Below, one piece after another: positions 11,067 through 22,094 of a stretch of 64,000 nt of DNA (its first letter is position 1; the number at the start of each line of letters is the position of its first letter). The DNA lies in NCBI GenBank assembly GCA_029844215.1, contig JAQGDG010000260.1:62001-126000 (forward strand), read 5' to 3'. The position numbers and the translations under genes were made by a program. This DNA comes from Przewalskia tangutica. Lineage: Eukaryota; Streptophyta; Magnoliopsida; Solanales; Solanaceae. Under the pieces are notes generated by a model. It was not told the origin of the DNA, ran no database searches, and worked only from the letters and a program-made list of their open reading frames with translations.

Positions 11067-12844
11067 ATGGCTGCAGAACATACAACAAATCTGAGACTTC
11101 TGATGTTTCCATACTTAGCTTATGGCCACCTTACACCTTTCCTTGAGGTAGCCAAGAAACTCTCAGATAGAGGCTTCTCCATTGACTTGTGTTCAACTCC
11201 CATTAATCTTAGCTTCATCACGAAAAAAATTCCACACAATTACTCTTCCTCAATTCAACTAGTGGAACTCCACTTACCAGACTTACCTGAACTTCCTCCT
11301 CATTACCATACAACAAATGGCCTACCACTCCATCTTCAACCAGTACTCTACAAAGCCCTCATGATGGTGAAACCGCGATTTTACCAAATCCTGAAAGATA
11401 AAAAACCTGATGTGTTAGTACATGATATAATGCAACCATGGGCAGCAGGGGTTGCAACTAGTCTTAAAATTCCAGCAATTTTTGCATTGCAAGTGCAGCT
11501 ATGTGTTGTTATTTTGGCCATTTTAATTCCAAACCAGGAGTTGAATTCCCTTTCCCAGCACTTTATCTCAAGGATTATGAGAAAGCGATCGAGCGTCCCT
11601 ATGAGGTCGAAAAGGAGCAAGAAGGTGAAAAAATCATGCTACTAAATACCTCTAGAGCAATAGATGCAAAGTACACGGATTATCTTTCTGAAATAGGCAA
11701 ATCAAAGATTCTACCTACTGGAGTAGTATTTCAAGATCTTAATGATAGAGAGGGTGTCAAATGGGCAAGGTGGCTGAATTTGGGCGAGTCAAAACGGGCA
11801 GGCTATTGACTCGCCCAAAAGTTACTTGGGTTGAATTTGAGCGGGTCAAAATGAACTGAGTCAAATGACCTGTTTTTAGCCCAACCCATTTTGGCTCAAA
11901 CCCAACCCGCCCAACTATTACTAAGTTTTAATTTCTTTGTTTGTTTTTTTATAATTATTTAAGTACCTAATGAAACTATTTCTTTTCTTTATGATGACTA
12001 TGTATAGCATATCAAATTAAAAAAAAATGAAAATATTTTGACAAGATTTCTCATGGGTCAATTTGGGCTACATATCAGCCAATTTTTTTATGGGCCGAAA
12101 TGGGCGGGTCAATGAACAATACAAACTTGGGCGGGTTGGGCAGGTCAAGTTTTCATGGGCTAATTTTGTCATCTCTAAATGCAGGGGATATGGAGGAAAC
12201 AGAACTTATTAAATGGCTTGGGAAGAAAAAGGAGCATTCAACTGTGTGTGTCTCATTTGGGAGTGAGTATTTCTTGACAAAGGAAGAAATGGAAGAGGCA
12301 GCCTATGGATTAGAGGTTAGCAATGTTCATTTCATATGGGTTGTAAGGTTTCCACGAGGAGAAGAACAAGTTGTCAATAAACTTGAAGAGACACTTCCTC
12401 AAGGTTTCTTGAAAGAATTGGAGAAAGGGGAAGGATAGTTGAAGGATGGGCGCCACAAGAAAGAATCCTAAAGCATTCAAGTACTGGAGCATTTTTAACT
12501 CACAGTGGTTGGAATTCAATACTTGAAAGCATAGAGTTTGGTGTTCCAATCATAGCTTGCCTATGAACTTTTACTCAGATCAGCCTATGAATGCCAGATT
12601 GATTGTGGAAAGCGGAGTAGCTGTGGAGAACGCGAGAGATGGAAATGGGAAGCTTCATATATGTAATATAGCTGAGATTATCAAAGATGTGATTTTTGGT
12701 GAACAGATTGGGGAGGATTTAAGGAGGAAGGTGAAAAGTCTTGGTGAGAATATAAGATTACTAAGAGATAGAGAGATGAATGAAGTTGTTGAGGTGATAA
12801 CACAGCTTTGTGAGAAAAATCAGTCCAATAATGCCTTAACATGA
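11067..12844 (+). pseudogene. UDP-glycosyltransferase, UGT94-like (broken by frameshifts and a MITE)
   Basis: Intact UGTs of this type add a sugar, usually to a glucosylated flavonoid or terpenoid, in the cytosol. The N-terminus reads LRLLMFPYLAYGHLTPFLEV, with the acceptor-domain His, and LPDLPELPPHYHTTNGLP, a signature of UGT94/91-like enzymes. The C-terminus has the donor-binding PSPG box: GWAPQERILKHSSTGAFLTH followed by SGWNSILESIEFGVP. Lesions: a 1-nt frame change near 11490; a 0.43 kb hAT-like MITE at 11745-12177; a frame change near 12436, where the running frame hits TAG; and another near 12557, before PMNFYSDQPMNARLIVE. The remaining segment to the TGA at 12842 is open. ATG 11067 is chosen from the UGT start and the TATA spacing. 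Acceptor and substrate cannot be told. Confidence 0.85.
11745..12177. mobile_element. hAT-like MITE inside the UGT coding region
   Basis: The ends carry related inverted termini: GGGTGTCAAATGGGC on the left and GGGCTAATTTTGTCATC on the right. Blocks such as GGGCGGGTTGGGC recur inside. Flanking 8-mers TCTTAATG (11737-11744) and TCTAAATG (12174-12181) match at 7 of 8 and look like a hAT target-site duplication, though the exact right end is uncertain by a few bases. Removing one copy would join the LN and GDMEETELIKW parts of the UGT. The same family recurs inverted at 16772-17559. Confidence 0.65.
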
Positions 12845-12949
12845 ACCCGTTGCTTCCGGCTCGATCCATAAGTACATATGCAAGAATAAAAATTGTATGT
12901 GCGTGTATGAATGAACTCCCCGTGTTCATCACATGAACCCGTTGCTTCC

Positions 12950-13113
12950 CGTAGTTATGCCATGTGACCTGGAGGTCACGGGTTCAAGCAGTGGAAATAG
13001 CCTCTTGCAGAAATGCAAGGTAAGGCTGCGTACATTAGACTCTTGTGGTCCGGTCTTTCCCCGGACCCCGCGCATAGCGAGATCTTAGTGTACCGGGCTG
13101 CCCCTTTTTTTTC
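12950..13113 (+). mobile_element. tRNA-derived SINE, 5' truncated
   Basis: It contains a B box within GGTCACGGGTTCAAGCAG, then CCTCTTGCAGAAATGCAAGG and TGTGGTCCGGTCTTTCCCCG, ending GGGCTGCCCC plus a T run. This is the body of a well-known Solanaceae SINE type; its tRNA-like 5' end is mostly missing. A 19-mer ACATGAACCCGTTGCTTCC occurs at 12839-12857, overlapping the UGT stop, and at 12931-12949, ending exactly where the SINE starts. Confidence 0.75.
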
Positions 13114-15975
13114 CAGGATGTTAGAGCACTAATATCCACTTCCTTTTATCAAAACAAAAACACAGCAGAAAATAGTGAAGAAAAGGTGGACCAAGTAGAT
13201 CTAGCCAAACTCTGAAGGTTCTGTGATTTGTGGTTGTGTGGTATGTGCAATGATAAGTTCTAGGCAAAACACGTAAATACCTCCTATACTTGAGATGTTT
13301 TATTCAGTGCACACCCTAACTTTGTTATCACTCAACTTTCATGGACCCAAGAGAAAGGAAACCTTACTACAATATCTATGCTGCCCAGCTACTCTTATGG
13401 CCATATCTGACACTTTTCTATAGCTGCTGTTGAGGTTTTTATTCCAACTAGCGAAGTAAGGCCAAGAAGAATCCACCTGACGAAATGAACAGGTAAAAGA
13501 TCAGGAGTGATGCATCTGTATAGCCGGGATAAATTCCTAAAGAATAGCGACCCCAATCCCTCCTCATCCCAGGTTAAACGCCCTCCTGCACTTTCATATG
13601 GAGTATCACTTTCAAAAATTTAACTTGCTAAAAAAAGTGATTCACGTGATGTTTTCGTTTTTTTAATAATTCAAGTTCGGGGGAAAATGTTTTCATTTTA
13701 AATGTGAACATGAAACAACATCAATAGAAACGCAAGTATTGATCAACTATAATAGGCAAATAATTACCATATTGACTATTACCTTCAAAGTAATGGATCA
13801 TTGATCTAATTCAGATATGATATTTACCATTCCATTGGGAAGGACTCATCTTGTTCACTCTGACTCCTTCCTTGGTTTGGTACTGCTATTAAGCCTTATA
13901 GCTCGTTTGAAGATGCTTTCTAGTTTCTTTCCCCTCTCTTTCTTTTTCCCTCGGCTCGGATAATAGAACAACCTATTCCTGATTGAAGCGGGTTTGGCAA
14001 AAAAACAGTGACAGTCTTTTCTGAATGCAAGCTTCAAGCGAGAGTTTCTCATCAATCCTTCTTGCATCTACCAGTCTATTTAAACGGTCTGCAGTTCCGA
14101 AGAGCAAGATATCTAAATAATTAAGTACTAACATGATTTTTTTATTCTGAAAAGAAAAAAGAGATCATTTTAGTAATTATTAGATGTGTCGCACATTTTA
14201 GTAAGATGACCTCCTTTCACGAAAAAAGAAACAAAAGACAGAAAAAAGAAGAGAGATCATGTAAGTACTTAATTATTAGATGTGTTGCTCATCAAAACAA
14301 GCAGTTCGTTTGTTGTTTCTATTTTACTGCCCTTCTCTCTTCGTAACAAACTAAATCATTGAACAAAATCAAACAAAAAGTACTTTACAAGAGCCTTTTG
14401 TCAAAATTGGCAAAGAAAGACGTTGACATAATTCCCGCGTATTCATAAATCAAATTTTGGTTCTCCAAACTAGAAGAGACGTGAGCACCTTATTTTTCAT
14501 CCGTCTTTCTTAACTCCGAATCAAGAAAACAAAGTCTGAAGAAAGGCAGAGCTAGACCGCCTCCCACACCCAGAAACCAACAGAAAAAAAAGGAAATAAA
14601 TGAGAAAAGAAGCTAATATTCTGATAAAAAAAGAAGTTAATCACAATTGTAAATCAGTATGGCAGAATATGACCAGCCATTAACAGATGTACATACATCT
14701 CTTTTACCTCCAATCATGAGTTGTGAAAACGGAAGCAATTTGGAACTCGACACCTGCTACGGAAACAGCTGATAGTAATTATAAAAAACACCATGAACTA
14801 AAAACATAAAGTGATCAAACAAATTCGTGCAGAGGATTACAAAAGCAGCAAACCTGCACTAGCATCTTTAAGAACTTCTGGAGACCACAAGCATGACTTT
14901 CAACCTCCCAGAACTACACATGTTATTCTCACTAAGAGTAATGGAGCTCCAATAAAGGATGAGTAAAAAGATCACATTATTTATCCGTAAAATTCCAAAC
15001 GTCTTGCATGGAAGCACCCTCCCAGAAAGAAAAGATCAAAAGAAAAATACAAAATTTTTGATCATTTGGAATCTCGGTTTGTAGTTTAGCACCTAAGACA
15101 ACAGATTTTAGAAGGAAACAATGTCTTCTTTGGGGAAAACACAAGATTTTGAAGCCTGTGATTTACACTTCATCTACAACACCTTGAGATTTTGTAAACT
15201 ATATTATTCCCAGCTCTCTAATTAAATGTAAATGCCTTTTCTTGCTCTGTTGGCAAAAAGAAAATCCTACAACTATTCTCTGTATGTACAGGAAGTCAGT
15301 CTTCCACCATATTCCGGTGCAAAGTAGTACAATATGCAACTGGAGGATCCATAAACATAGATACAACACACTATAAGACCTTATACACAAATAGACAAAT
15401 AGTTGCATTTGATTGATTACTTTTCAGCAAAAAGAATGCAATTATCGAAGTTATCCAGACAAAACAAATCATGAAGCTTTATGGTAATAACAACAAAGCC
15501 ATGAATCGTCGTATCTGTGGGACAGTTGTTGCAGGAGTCGAGGTGCTGCAAATGCAAGCATCATCTTTTGACTTTTGGAGGGAAAGGATGTATACATCCA
15601 ACTGTTGCCCTGGAAATTCACATGCTTATGAATATAATCTCTTTGGAAAAAAATGAATATGCTCCCAACAAGAACGCCAAAGAAATTGGTAATTAAAATC
15701 CACAATATGACGAACTTATGAAAAATTAAGCACCACTTTTTATATTTGAGATTGCATCTGTTGAAGTAGGAATTTTGTTCTCTTTTACAAGGTTCACAAA
15801 GAAATGCATTTGGAAAAGATAGAAGTTTATTTCTTTCCAAGAATATAAGGCATGATTACATAGTTACAATTGCTCAACTGTCTACTGTCTACAGCAATGG
15901 AGGTAAGCAACAAAGAAAAAAATTATCAACAAAAGACCTATTTCTCATGCTTGTTACAAAAGACAGAAATAAAAA
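13114..15975. other. Intergenic DNA, no gene recognised
   Basis: About 2.9 kb without a supported gene. Longer open frames, for example 15469-15840 minus, have no recognisable domain and a composition expected by chance. The part at 13855-14090 differs in texture (less AT-rich, purine/pyrimidine blocks) and might be organellar. The part next to 15975 probably includes the 3' UTR of the Agenet/ENT gene. Confidence 0.45.
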
Positions 15976-16771
15976 TCAACTGACATGAATACCAGTTCCG
16001 GAAGAAATTAAAGTCTTCAGCTCTGCTAAATGTTCGTCATTTGAAATATGGAGTGAGATTCGAAGATTAGTTAACAATGCTTCTTGGTCCCAACTTAAAG
16101 GACCAGACGCATACAATGCCTCCAAAGTGCATCGATAGGCATGTAACTCCAAACTATGAATACTTGCTGCTATTTTCTCCTTATCTGCTGAATCTTGAAT
16201 AGACTCTGCATCACTACAAACTTCTTCTGGGGGTAAGTTAGAAAATTTATCGTTGATACTACAACTACCAACTGAACAGGCATCACTACGAGAATCACTA
16301 GATTATGTACTTCTTTTGGTTTGCTCCAATGCAAAATATCCATCAGATACATCGTTGAATGAATCATGCACATACTTCCCATCCAGTATATTCTCTTTGC
16401 ACTTGGCACTAACATTGACCTGTCCATTTAAGGCAGCTGGAACCACTCTCCGTCTCTTAAAAGCTCTCTCAGTTGCCTCTAAATCCTGAATGTTTCTAAA
16501 GGTTCCATTTTTAGAGTGGGCCACTTGGGATACCTTATTCAGCAATAACGAAGAACTAATATGAGACTTCCACAACTCAGTACACTCCTCTTGAGCAGCT
16601 AATTGATCATCCCCGACATGAAACCTATTCTTTGTGCTAACCTTGCTCACCTTTTTAGAAGGTCTTAAAGCTGATAGTTTGTCAGGCCTCCTACACAGTC
16701 TAGATCCCTATAAGAAGAAACAAACATATAGTCAACAAACACAAACTAAACAACTCAGACTAAAACCGAAA

Positions 16772-17559
16772 GATGACCATGACGAACCAAAAATTAGCCC
16801 ATAAAAACACGACCCGCACATTTATTAGCTCAGACCATTTTAGCCTAACTCATTTCAGCCCATCTAAAAGTTGGGGCGCCCTTTTCTCTCTCTAGCTATC
16901 TTACTGTCTCTAGCTGTAGCTGTCTTATTTCTCTCTCTAAACCCTCTTCTCTCTAAACCCTCTGTAAGGCTATCTGCTGATCTGCGGCATCAAGGTGAAG
17001 CGAAAGAAGGGGGCACTTCGGAATGGCATATACATCACATATCCTGGATCAAGTAAAAACTCTGGGGTTTCAACAAGCTACTGCTACATCCATTTCATTA
17101 GGAATTGATGATCTTTTAACAATACCTTCTAAGGGATGGCTAGTTCAAGATGCCAAGCGTTGCACTCCACGCCACCAAAGAAGACAAAAGAGCGCCTACA
17201 TGCGAATAAGACCTGATAACTCAATTGAAAATGAATTCGGAAACGAATGGTCAGCTCGGATATGGGCTGATATGTAGCCCAAATTGACCCATAGAAACCT
17301 TGTCAAAATATTTTCAAAAAGACATTTTCTTTTATTTGATATGTTATTTATAGCCAAATAAGTATAGTTTTATTAGGTACTTAAAAGACTTACAAAAGAA
17401 CAAAAACAAGAAATTAAGACCTAATAAGAATTGGGCGGGTTGGGTTACAACCCGCTTTTTAGCCCATTTTAACCCAACCCATTTCAACCCAAGTAACTTT
17501 TAACTTGGCCCGTTTTGACCCCCTCAAATTCAGCCAAATCCGCCCATTTAACACCCCTA
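16772..17559 (-). mobile_element. hAT-like MITE (same family as 11745-12177) with an internal insert
   Basis: Read on the other strand it repeats the family at 11745-12177: the AATTAGCCCATAAAAA end, GCTGATATGTAGCCCAAATT and TTGGGCGGGTTGGGTTA blocks, and the TTAGGGGTGTTAAATGGGC end. It lies in an intron of the Agenet/ENT gene. Compared with the UGT copy, about 390 bp (roughly 16875-17266) is extra, entering between TTGG and CTGATATG. Confidence 0.65.
17014..17153 (+). pseudogene. rpoC2: Plastid rpoC2 fragment (nuclear plastid DNA)
   Basis: The plus strand reads HFGMAYTSHILDQVKTLGFQ followed by QATATSISLGIDDLLTIPSK and GWLVQDA. This is the N-terminal part of the plastid RNA polymerase beta'' subunit (RpoC2) with no stop. 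Protein similarity is essentially perfect over 47 residues, then ends abruptly at 17153. The fragment has no promoter or start and is a transferred scrap. It forms the middle of the 390 bp insert in the surrounding MITE. The flanks inside the insert (16875-17013 and 17154-17266) are of unknown origin. Confidence 0.85.
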
Positions 17560-18086
17560 AGAAGAACCAAACAACATGATGAATGAAGAAATAATGAAAA
17601 AGGATAAGTGGAACTCAAAATAGAAAAGGGAAAATCCTCAAAATAGAGGCGAAAAAAGGCCAACTATCACTCGGAAATTTTATTAGGCGCAACGCAATCA
17701 AGAAGATTGTGAAAAAAAGAGGAATGCTAAATTTCTTCTGTCATTCTACATCATGCAAACAAAAACCTCAGAATGAAAATGAAAAGACTTAGGAGACTCA
17801 AACTCACCTTCCTTGATAAATCCTGTTCCTCATCTTGCCAATATTGTACCGCTCTGGTGTTTGATCTGTGCACACAAAACTCCTTCAAGCATCCAGTCTG
17901 TCGTAAAATAGTAATCTCTATCTAGAACCTTCACAATTGTAGCAGCTTTCCAAGAAGATTCATCAAATACCTCCACAACTTGACCAATTTCCTGATTTGT
18001 AACCAATTTCTTCGTGTTTAGTACCTCCACTTTGCTTCCCCTTTTAAACCTCATCATTTTGTAACTCAGCTCAAACCCGATAACCT

Positions 18087-18580
18087 GATTATTTCAAAAT
18101 CACATTATAAACTACAATATAAGACTTGGTAGAAAAGAATCATAATCAGATCAAAACTTCAAACCAAAACTTGGTAGTTTGATACTATGTATCAAGAACG
18201 AAAAGCATATTATAATCAGGAATTTCGAGATATACATGAAAAGACAAAAGCTTTACATCAAGGCCCAAAAAAATTAATGGAATTAAAAGTTCTTTGATTC
18301 AATGGAGAAATCCCTCACAGAATGTGTGTGTGTGATTGATTATTTCAAAAGCACATTATAAACTACAACATAAGACTCGGTAGTACAGAACCATAATGAG
18401 ATCAAAACTTCAAACCAAAACTTGGTCGTTTGATACTATGTATCAAGAAAGAAAAGCATATTATCATCGCTAATTTCAAGATATACATGAAAAGACAAAA
18501 GCTTTACATCAAGGCCCAAGAAAATTAATGGAATTAGAAGTTAAAATTGATTCAATGGAGAAATCCCCACAGAATATATA
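18087..18580. repeat. Tandem duplication, about 250 bp unit, in the first intron of the Agenet/ENT gene
   Basis: GATTATTTCAAAA.CACATTA begins both copies, near 18087 and 18337. Both continue with AAAACTTGGT.GTTTGATACT and TTTACATCAAGGCCCAA before ending near AATGGAGAAATCCC. Copies differ at scattered sites. The second is followed by a short AC/AT microsatellite (18580-18605). Confidence 0.8.
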
Positions 18581-19439
18581 CACACACACATATATATATA
18601 TACATAAAGTTTGATTATGTATAAAGTACTTTCCGATCGTCATGCAGATTCGAAGCACAAAAATAAACAAGGTCTTAGTAGATGATCACACACACCACAC
18701 CAAAAAAAAAAACTTTAAAATATTACAAGCTTAACAAAAACCACCAACACCATAAATGCTGAAGTACCTAAATAACATTCATAAAATTACAACAAAATTA
18801 TTCTTCTAATCAGCAAAAAGAAAAAATTTAAATAAATAAAACATGTTTAGGCACTGAGCAGAATACATACATAAAAAAAAAACCGAAAAAATAAAATCAC
18901 AACAACCCAACAAATTGATTTCAACAAATGATCGAAACATACGTACAAAACTCCATAATTAAAAACGAAAATTAAAGGCAAATAATATAACAATTTAGGG
19001 TAAAAATAAATCGAAAATAAGGATCAAATTACGTACCTTTTTATTAAAATTGAAGCAATAATTCAATTTTTTAAGTCTTTGATCGCAAATTGGATTATAC
19101 CCTTGAAGGAATCGAACCAAATTTTTGGATTTGAGTAAATTGTAATTTGTGTTCTAGGGTTTGGTTTTGGGGAAAAATAAATATTTAAGAAAATATATAT
19201 TATGTAGATAGGGGTATTACTGGGAAAAATAAGATGGTTTGGTTAAAAAACTTGATCCACCAAGGGAAAAAAATAAAGGGTCCTATCATGCCCAATGTAC
19301 TTTTTTTTCTTATTTATCACGAATTATTTTAATATAAAATAATAATAGATAGTAGTACTTTTTTTCTAAATGTTGTGATTCTGAAGCATTTTTAGTATTT
19401 AATTAATTTAAATGTGCATTTTTTAGTCTTTAATTATTT

Positions 19440-19585
19440 CATTTTCTTCATTATTATGGTTTGTTTTTCTTTTGAGTCGCGTAGAAAACAGTCTATCTAT
19501 CTTTATGATAGGGATAAATTCTGCATACACTTTAATTTCTTCGGACCCACCTTATGAGACTACACTGAATACATTATTGTTGTTG
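19440..19585 (+). mobile_element. Decayed LINE 3' tail
   Basis: GAGTCGCGTAGAAAACAGTC is followed by a CTGCATACACTTTAAT-like block, CGGACCCACCTTATGAGACT and a TTATTGTTGTTGTG end. This is the order of the RTE LINE tail at 26070-26183. It is 5' truncated and worn. Confidence 0.5.
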
Positions 19586-20015
19586 TGTATCTTAAGTCCC
19601 TTTATATAGGAATACATGGCTAATTGTATCAATAATAACAAACTCAATATAATCTATAGGTTGGGTCTATGGAGGGTTAAATATGTTATTTATATTAGTA
19701 TCAAATATGGATTAATATAACACACGAGTAATTAAAAGTTCAATTGACTTTATAATCTTTTATAATTTTTTTTAAATTTATGTCTTTTCTTATAAGAGAT
19801 CTTCGTTTTTCACGTAGTAGATCTTCATTTTCATAACAATATATCTAAATTAAATGTGCTAAATCAGATATCACAAGAACTAAAATAAAAATTTATCAAT
19901 AATTCAAGGACCAAATAGACTATTAACACAAAGGGGAATTAGTTTATTAAATCATATTTCGTGTTTAGAAGTTAACCATAAAAATTAAAAGTGTGATCTT
20001 ACAATAATGGAGGTT

Positions 20016-20523
20016 AGATAGGGGGTTGTGGAGACATCGACAGTAGTAGTAGTCAAACGTAATCTTACTTACGCTTACAAAATGATAGTGTAATGTTATT
20101 ACTGTAGGCTCGATTAGTCTACCACACTTATAGGCGCATTAGTGCTTTATAATCACATGTAGGTTGATTCATTCATGCTACTATGTGGTCCGCATGGGCA
20201 ACTCACTGATTCTCGGGATAGTAAAACGATTCACGCCACTATATGTTCTTTAGTGTAATTTATTAATCTTATTTAGTCGTGTTAACGACTGTTTCCTGTT
20301 GTTAGAATGCACTATCATGACATATTTGATTTTATTTTATGTATGTTCATAATGCTTTAATTTCTCGTTTGAGTCTAATTGTTTCTCTTTATTTGTTTTG
20401 CCTGTGATTATGTTTTGTCTGTGGTCTCCTTGAAACATTCGCTCTATCTATAAGGTGGAGGTAAGGTCTGTGTACAATCTACCCTCCCCGGACCACACGT
20501 CAGGAATTTTCGTATGTTGTTAT
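20016..20523 (+). mobile_element. 5'-truncated RTE LINE with 20 bp target-site duplication
   Basis: The insert matches, on the opposite strand, the 3' UTR of the LINE at 3379-3800: TTACAAAATGATAGTGTAAT, TAGGCTCGATTAGTC and CACTTATAGGCGCATTA recur in order. It ends GTATGTTGTTAT. It is bounded by a perfect 20-mer, ATCTTACAATAATGGAGGTT, at 19996-20015 and 20524-20543. Confidence 0.9.
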
Positions 20524-20551
20524 ATCTTACAATAATGGAGGTTGACGAATA

Positions 20552-20843
20552 AGTGCCCGTTTGGTTGGGCTTATGGAAAGCTCATAAATGCTTATTTTAT
20601 TTCGAAATAAGCACTTATGGAAAGTTTTAGAGGTGTTTGGTTGAAAATGTAGTAGAACTTATGCCATTATAAACACTTATTTCCTAATTCCAAAATTTGG
20701 GCTTATGAGTACATCCGCTTTTGGCCTACAATTTTTTTGTTTTTATACAAAATCATTTTTTTATCAAGAACCAAACACCTAACAACTTTTAATAAAAATT
20801 CTAATGTGATGCTCTTTTTAATAAGTTGTACCAAACGGGCCCT
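20552..20843. mobile_element. hAT-type MITE
   Basis: The left end AGTGCCCGTTTGGTTGGGCT mirrors the right end, whose reverse complement is TAGGGCCCGTTTGGTACAAC. Length is about 290 bp. It lies just after the LINE target-site duplication. The CCCGTTTGG terminus is common among plant hAT MITEs. Confidence 0.75.
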
Positions 20844-21117
20844 AAGTATGTAATAAATAGATTTGTTTTTGTAGTTAGTAAAGACCAAATATAGAAGCTA
20901 TAATGGACAAGGAAAATCAGTTATTGCATCAGTTACATTTTTTTAAGCAGATTTAAAGCAATATTTTCTGTACTTTATTATGAAAAAGAGTTATTGCAAA
21001 TTAAACTAACTCATAACTTGATGTAAAGGAATTTTTCAAGTGCTAAAAGATATAAAAATTATATACTTTTTAAATGAGTCTGAGTTCCACAAAAATGCAA
21101 GTTAGAAGATGATATTT

Positions 21118-21578
21118 GATATTAAAGTAGTAAATATTCAAAAGCACTCCTCGTCTTTGGTCAAACATTCAAAAGCTTAAAATCTCTATTTAAAACATTG
21201 TAATTGCAAAAGCTTATCGAGGATGAGCTAGTAAAAAATACATGTTATCTTTATATTGGTTTGAAATAAATATTGAGTGTGGGGTAAATTATCTCCTTTG
21301 TTTTTGAATTCTCATTGTATAAATATTTAAATAATAAATTATGAACCCATAATTTCAAAAGTGTAACTACCTACAGATTAAATTCATCAAATCAAAATCT
21401 TGAATCTACCCGAGTCCCATTGATCCAACAACTTGGGTTTGTTTGTCTTCAAGACTCGAAGGTTTGGATAATGAATAGAAGAAACTTCAGATATAAGAAA
21501 AATCATCCAACACCAACTTAATTAGGGTTTTAGAAATCAGGTAAAATCACTCTATTACCATATGATGAACCTCTAATA
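21118..21578. repeat. 460 bp direct repeat, copy 1
   Basis: The text from AAAGTAGTAAATATTCAAAA through CATATGATGAACCTCTAATA is repeated, nearly unchanged, at 23192-23660. In the second copy this DNA is the 3' end and flank of the F-box pseudogene, so this copy is a duplicated piece of that locus. It is fused here to the DUF604 fragment. Confidence 0.9.
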
Positions 21579-22094
21579 TCTGGATTTCTATCATCTCATC
21601 CAAAGTCTCTATTGATATCACTTCACCATTTTGATACGGTTCAACCAATTTTTCCCTTTATGGATCGTGCACAGTCTGGATATCACCTCCTAAATGCTGC
21701 AAATTATGATCAATCACGAATGTTGCAACAAACCATCTGCCACAAAAGATCTACCAGTTGGACATTTTCAGTTTCATGGGGATATTCAGCACACATTTAT
21801 GAGAAAATTATGCCTAGAAGTTGGTTACAAAATCCAATTGAAACATTCAAAAACTGGGTAAGAAGTCCTAGGCCACCACATTACATGTTTGATGTTAGGA
21901 GACCTTCTTGGGATCCCTGTGAAGCTCCTCATGTATTTTTCTTCAAGTCTGTAGAGAGAACTCCAAGAAATGAAATTCTTACTACGTATGCTAGAGCATG
22001 GCCCCGAGGGATTGGAGTTTGTTCGCATACTGGAAATTATTCTCACAGAGATGACGTAAATTCATGTTTACTCACCAGCAACAAAACGTATTGA
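21579..22094 (+). pseudogene. DUF604 (fringe-like glycosyltransferase) C-terminal fragment
   Basis: The plus-strand frame opens at about 21580 as GFLSSHPKSLLISLHHFDTV, then FPFMDRAQSGYHLLNAANYD, SWTFSVSWGYSAHIYEKIMP and RRPSWDPCEAPHVFFFKSVE, and stops at 22092-22094. This order matches the C-terminal half of plant DUF604 proteins, Golgi-type glycosyltransferase relatives of fringe (GT31-like). There is no ATG or N-terminal exon; the frame starts exactly where the 460 bp repeat ends, so it is a truncated copy. The open frame of more than 165 codons without stops suggests recent capture or descent from one exon. Function is unlikely. Confidence 0.75.

Larger units (their letters stand above)
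15976..19160 (-). pseudogene. Agenet (Tudor-like) plus ENT-domain protein gene with two lesions
   Basis: Plant proteins with Agenet and ENT (EMSY N-terminal) domains are thought to be nuclear chromatin readers. A non-coding first exon ends at 19037. Exon 2 is 17808-18084 with ATG at 18057: MMRFKRGSKVEVLN, then GQVVEVFDESSWKAATIVKV, an Agenet motif. The last exon is 15976-16707: GSRLCRRPDKLSALRPSKK at its start and an ENT domain at its end (IHSLELHAYRCTLEALYAS, then GPLSWDQEALLTNLRISLH), stop TGA at 15976-15978. Lesions: near 17900 the frame must change to reach VQYWQDEEQDLSRK and splice in phase, and an in-frame TAA near 16312 precedes the ENT domain. The first Agenet repeat also looks shortened against relatives I remember. 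The intron at 16708-17807 carries a MITE with plastid DNA. Splicing around the lesions or a sequence error cannot be excluded. Confidence 0.7.

Noticed and set aside
15469..15840. 123-codon minus-strand frame next to the Agenet/ENT gene
   Set aside because: No recognisable domain; composition fits AT-rich non-coding or UTR DNA.
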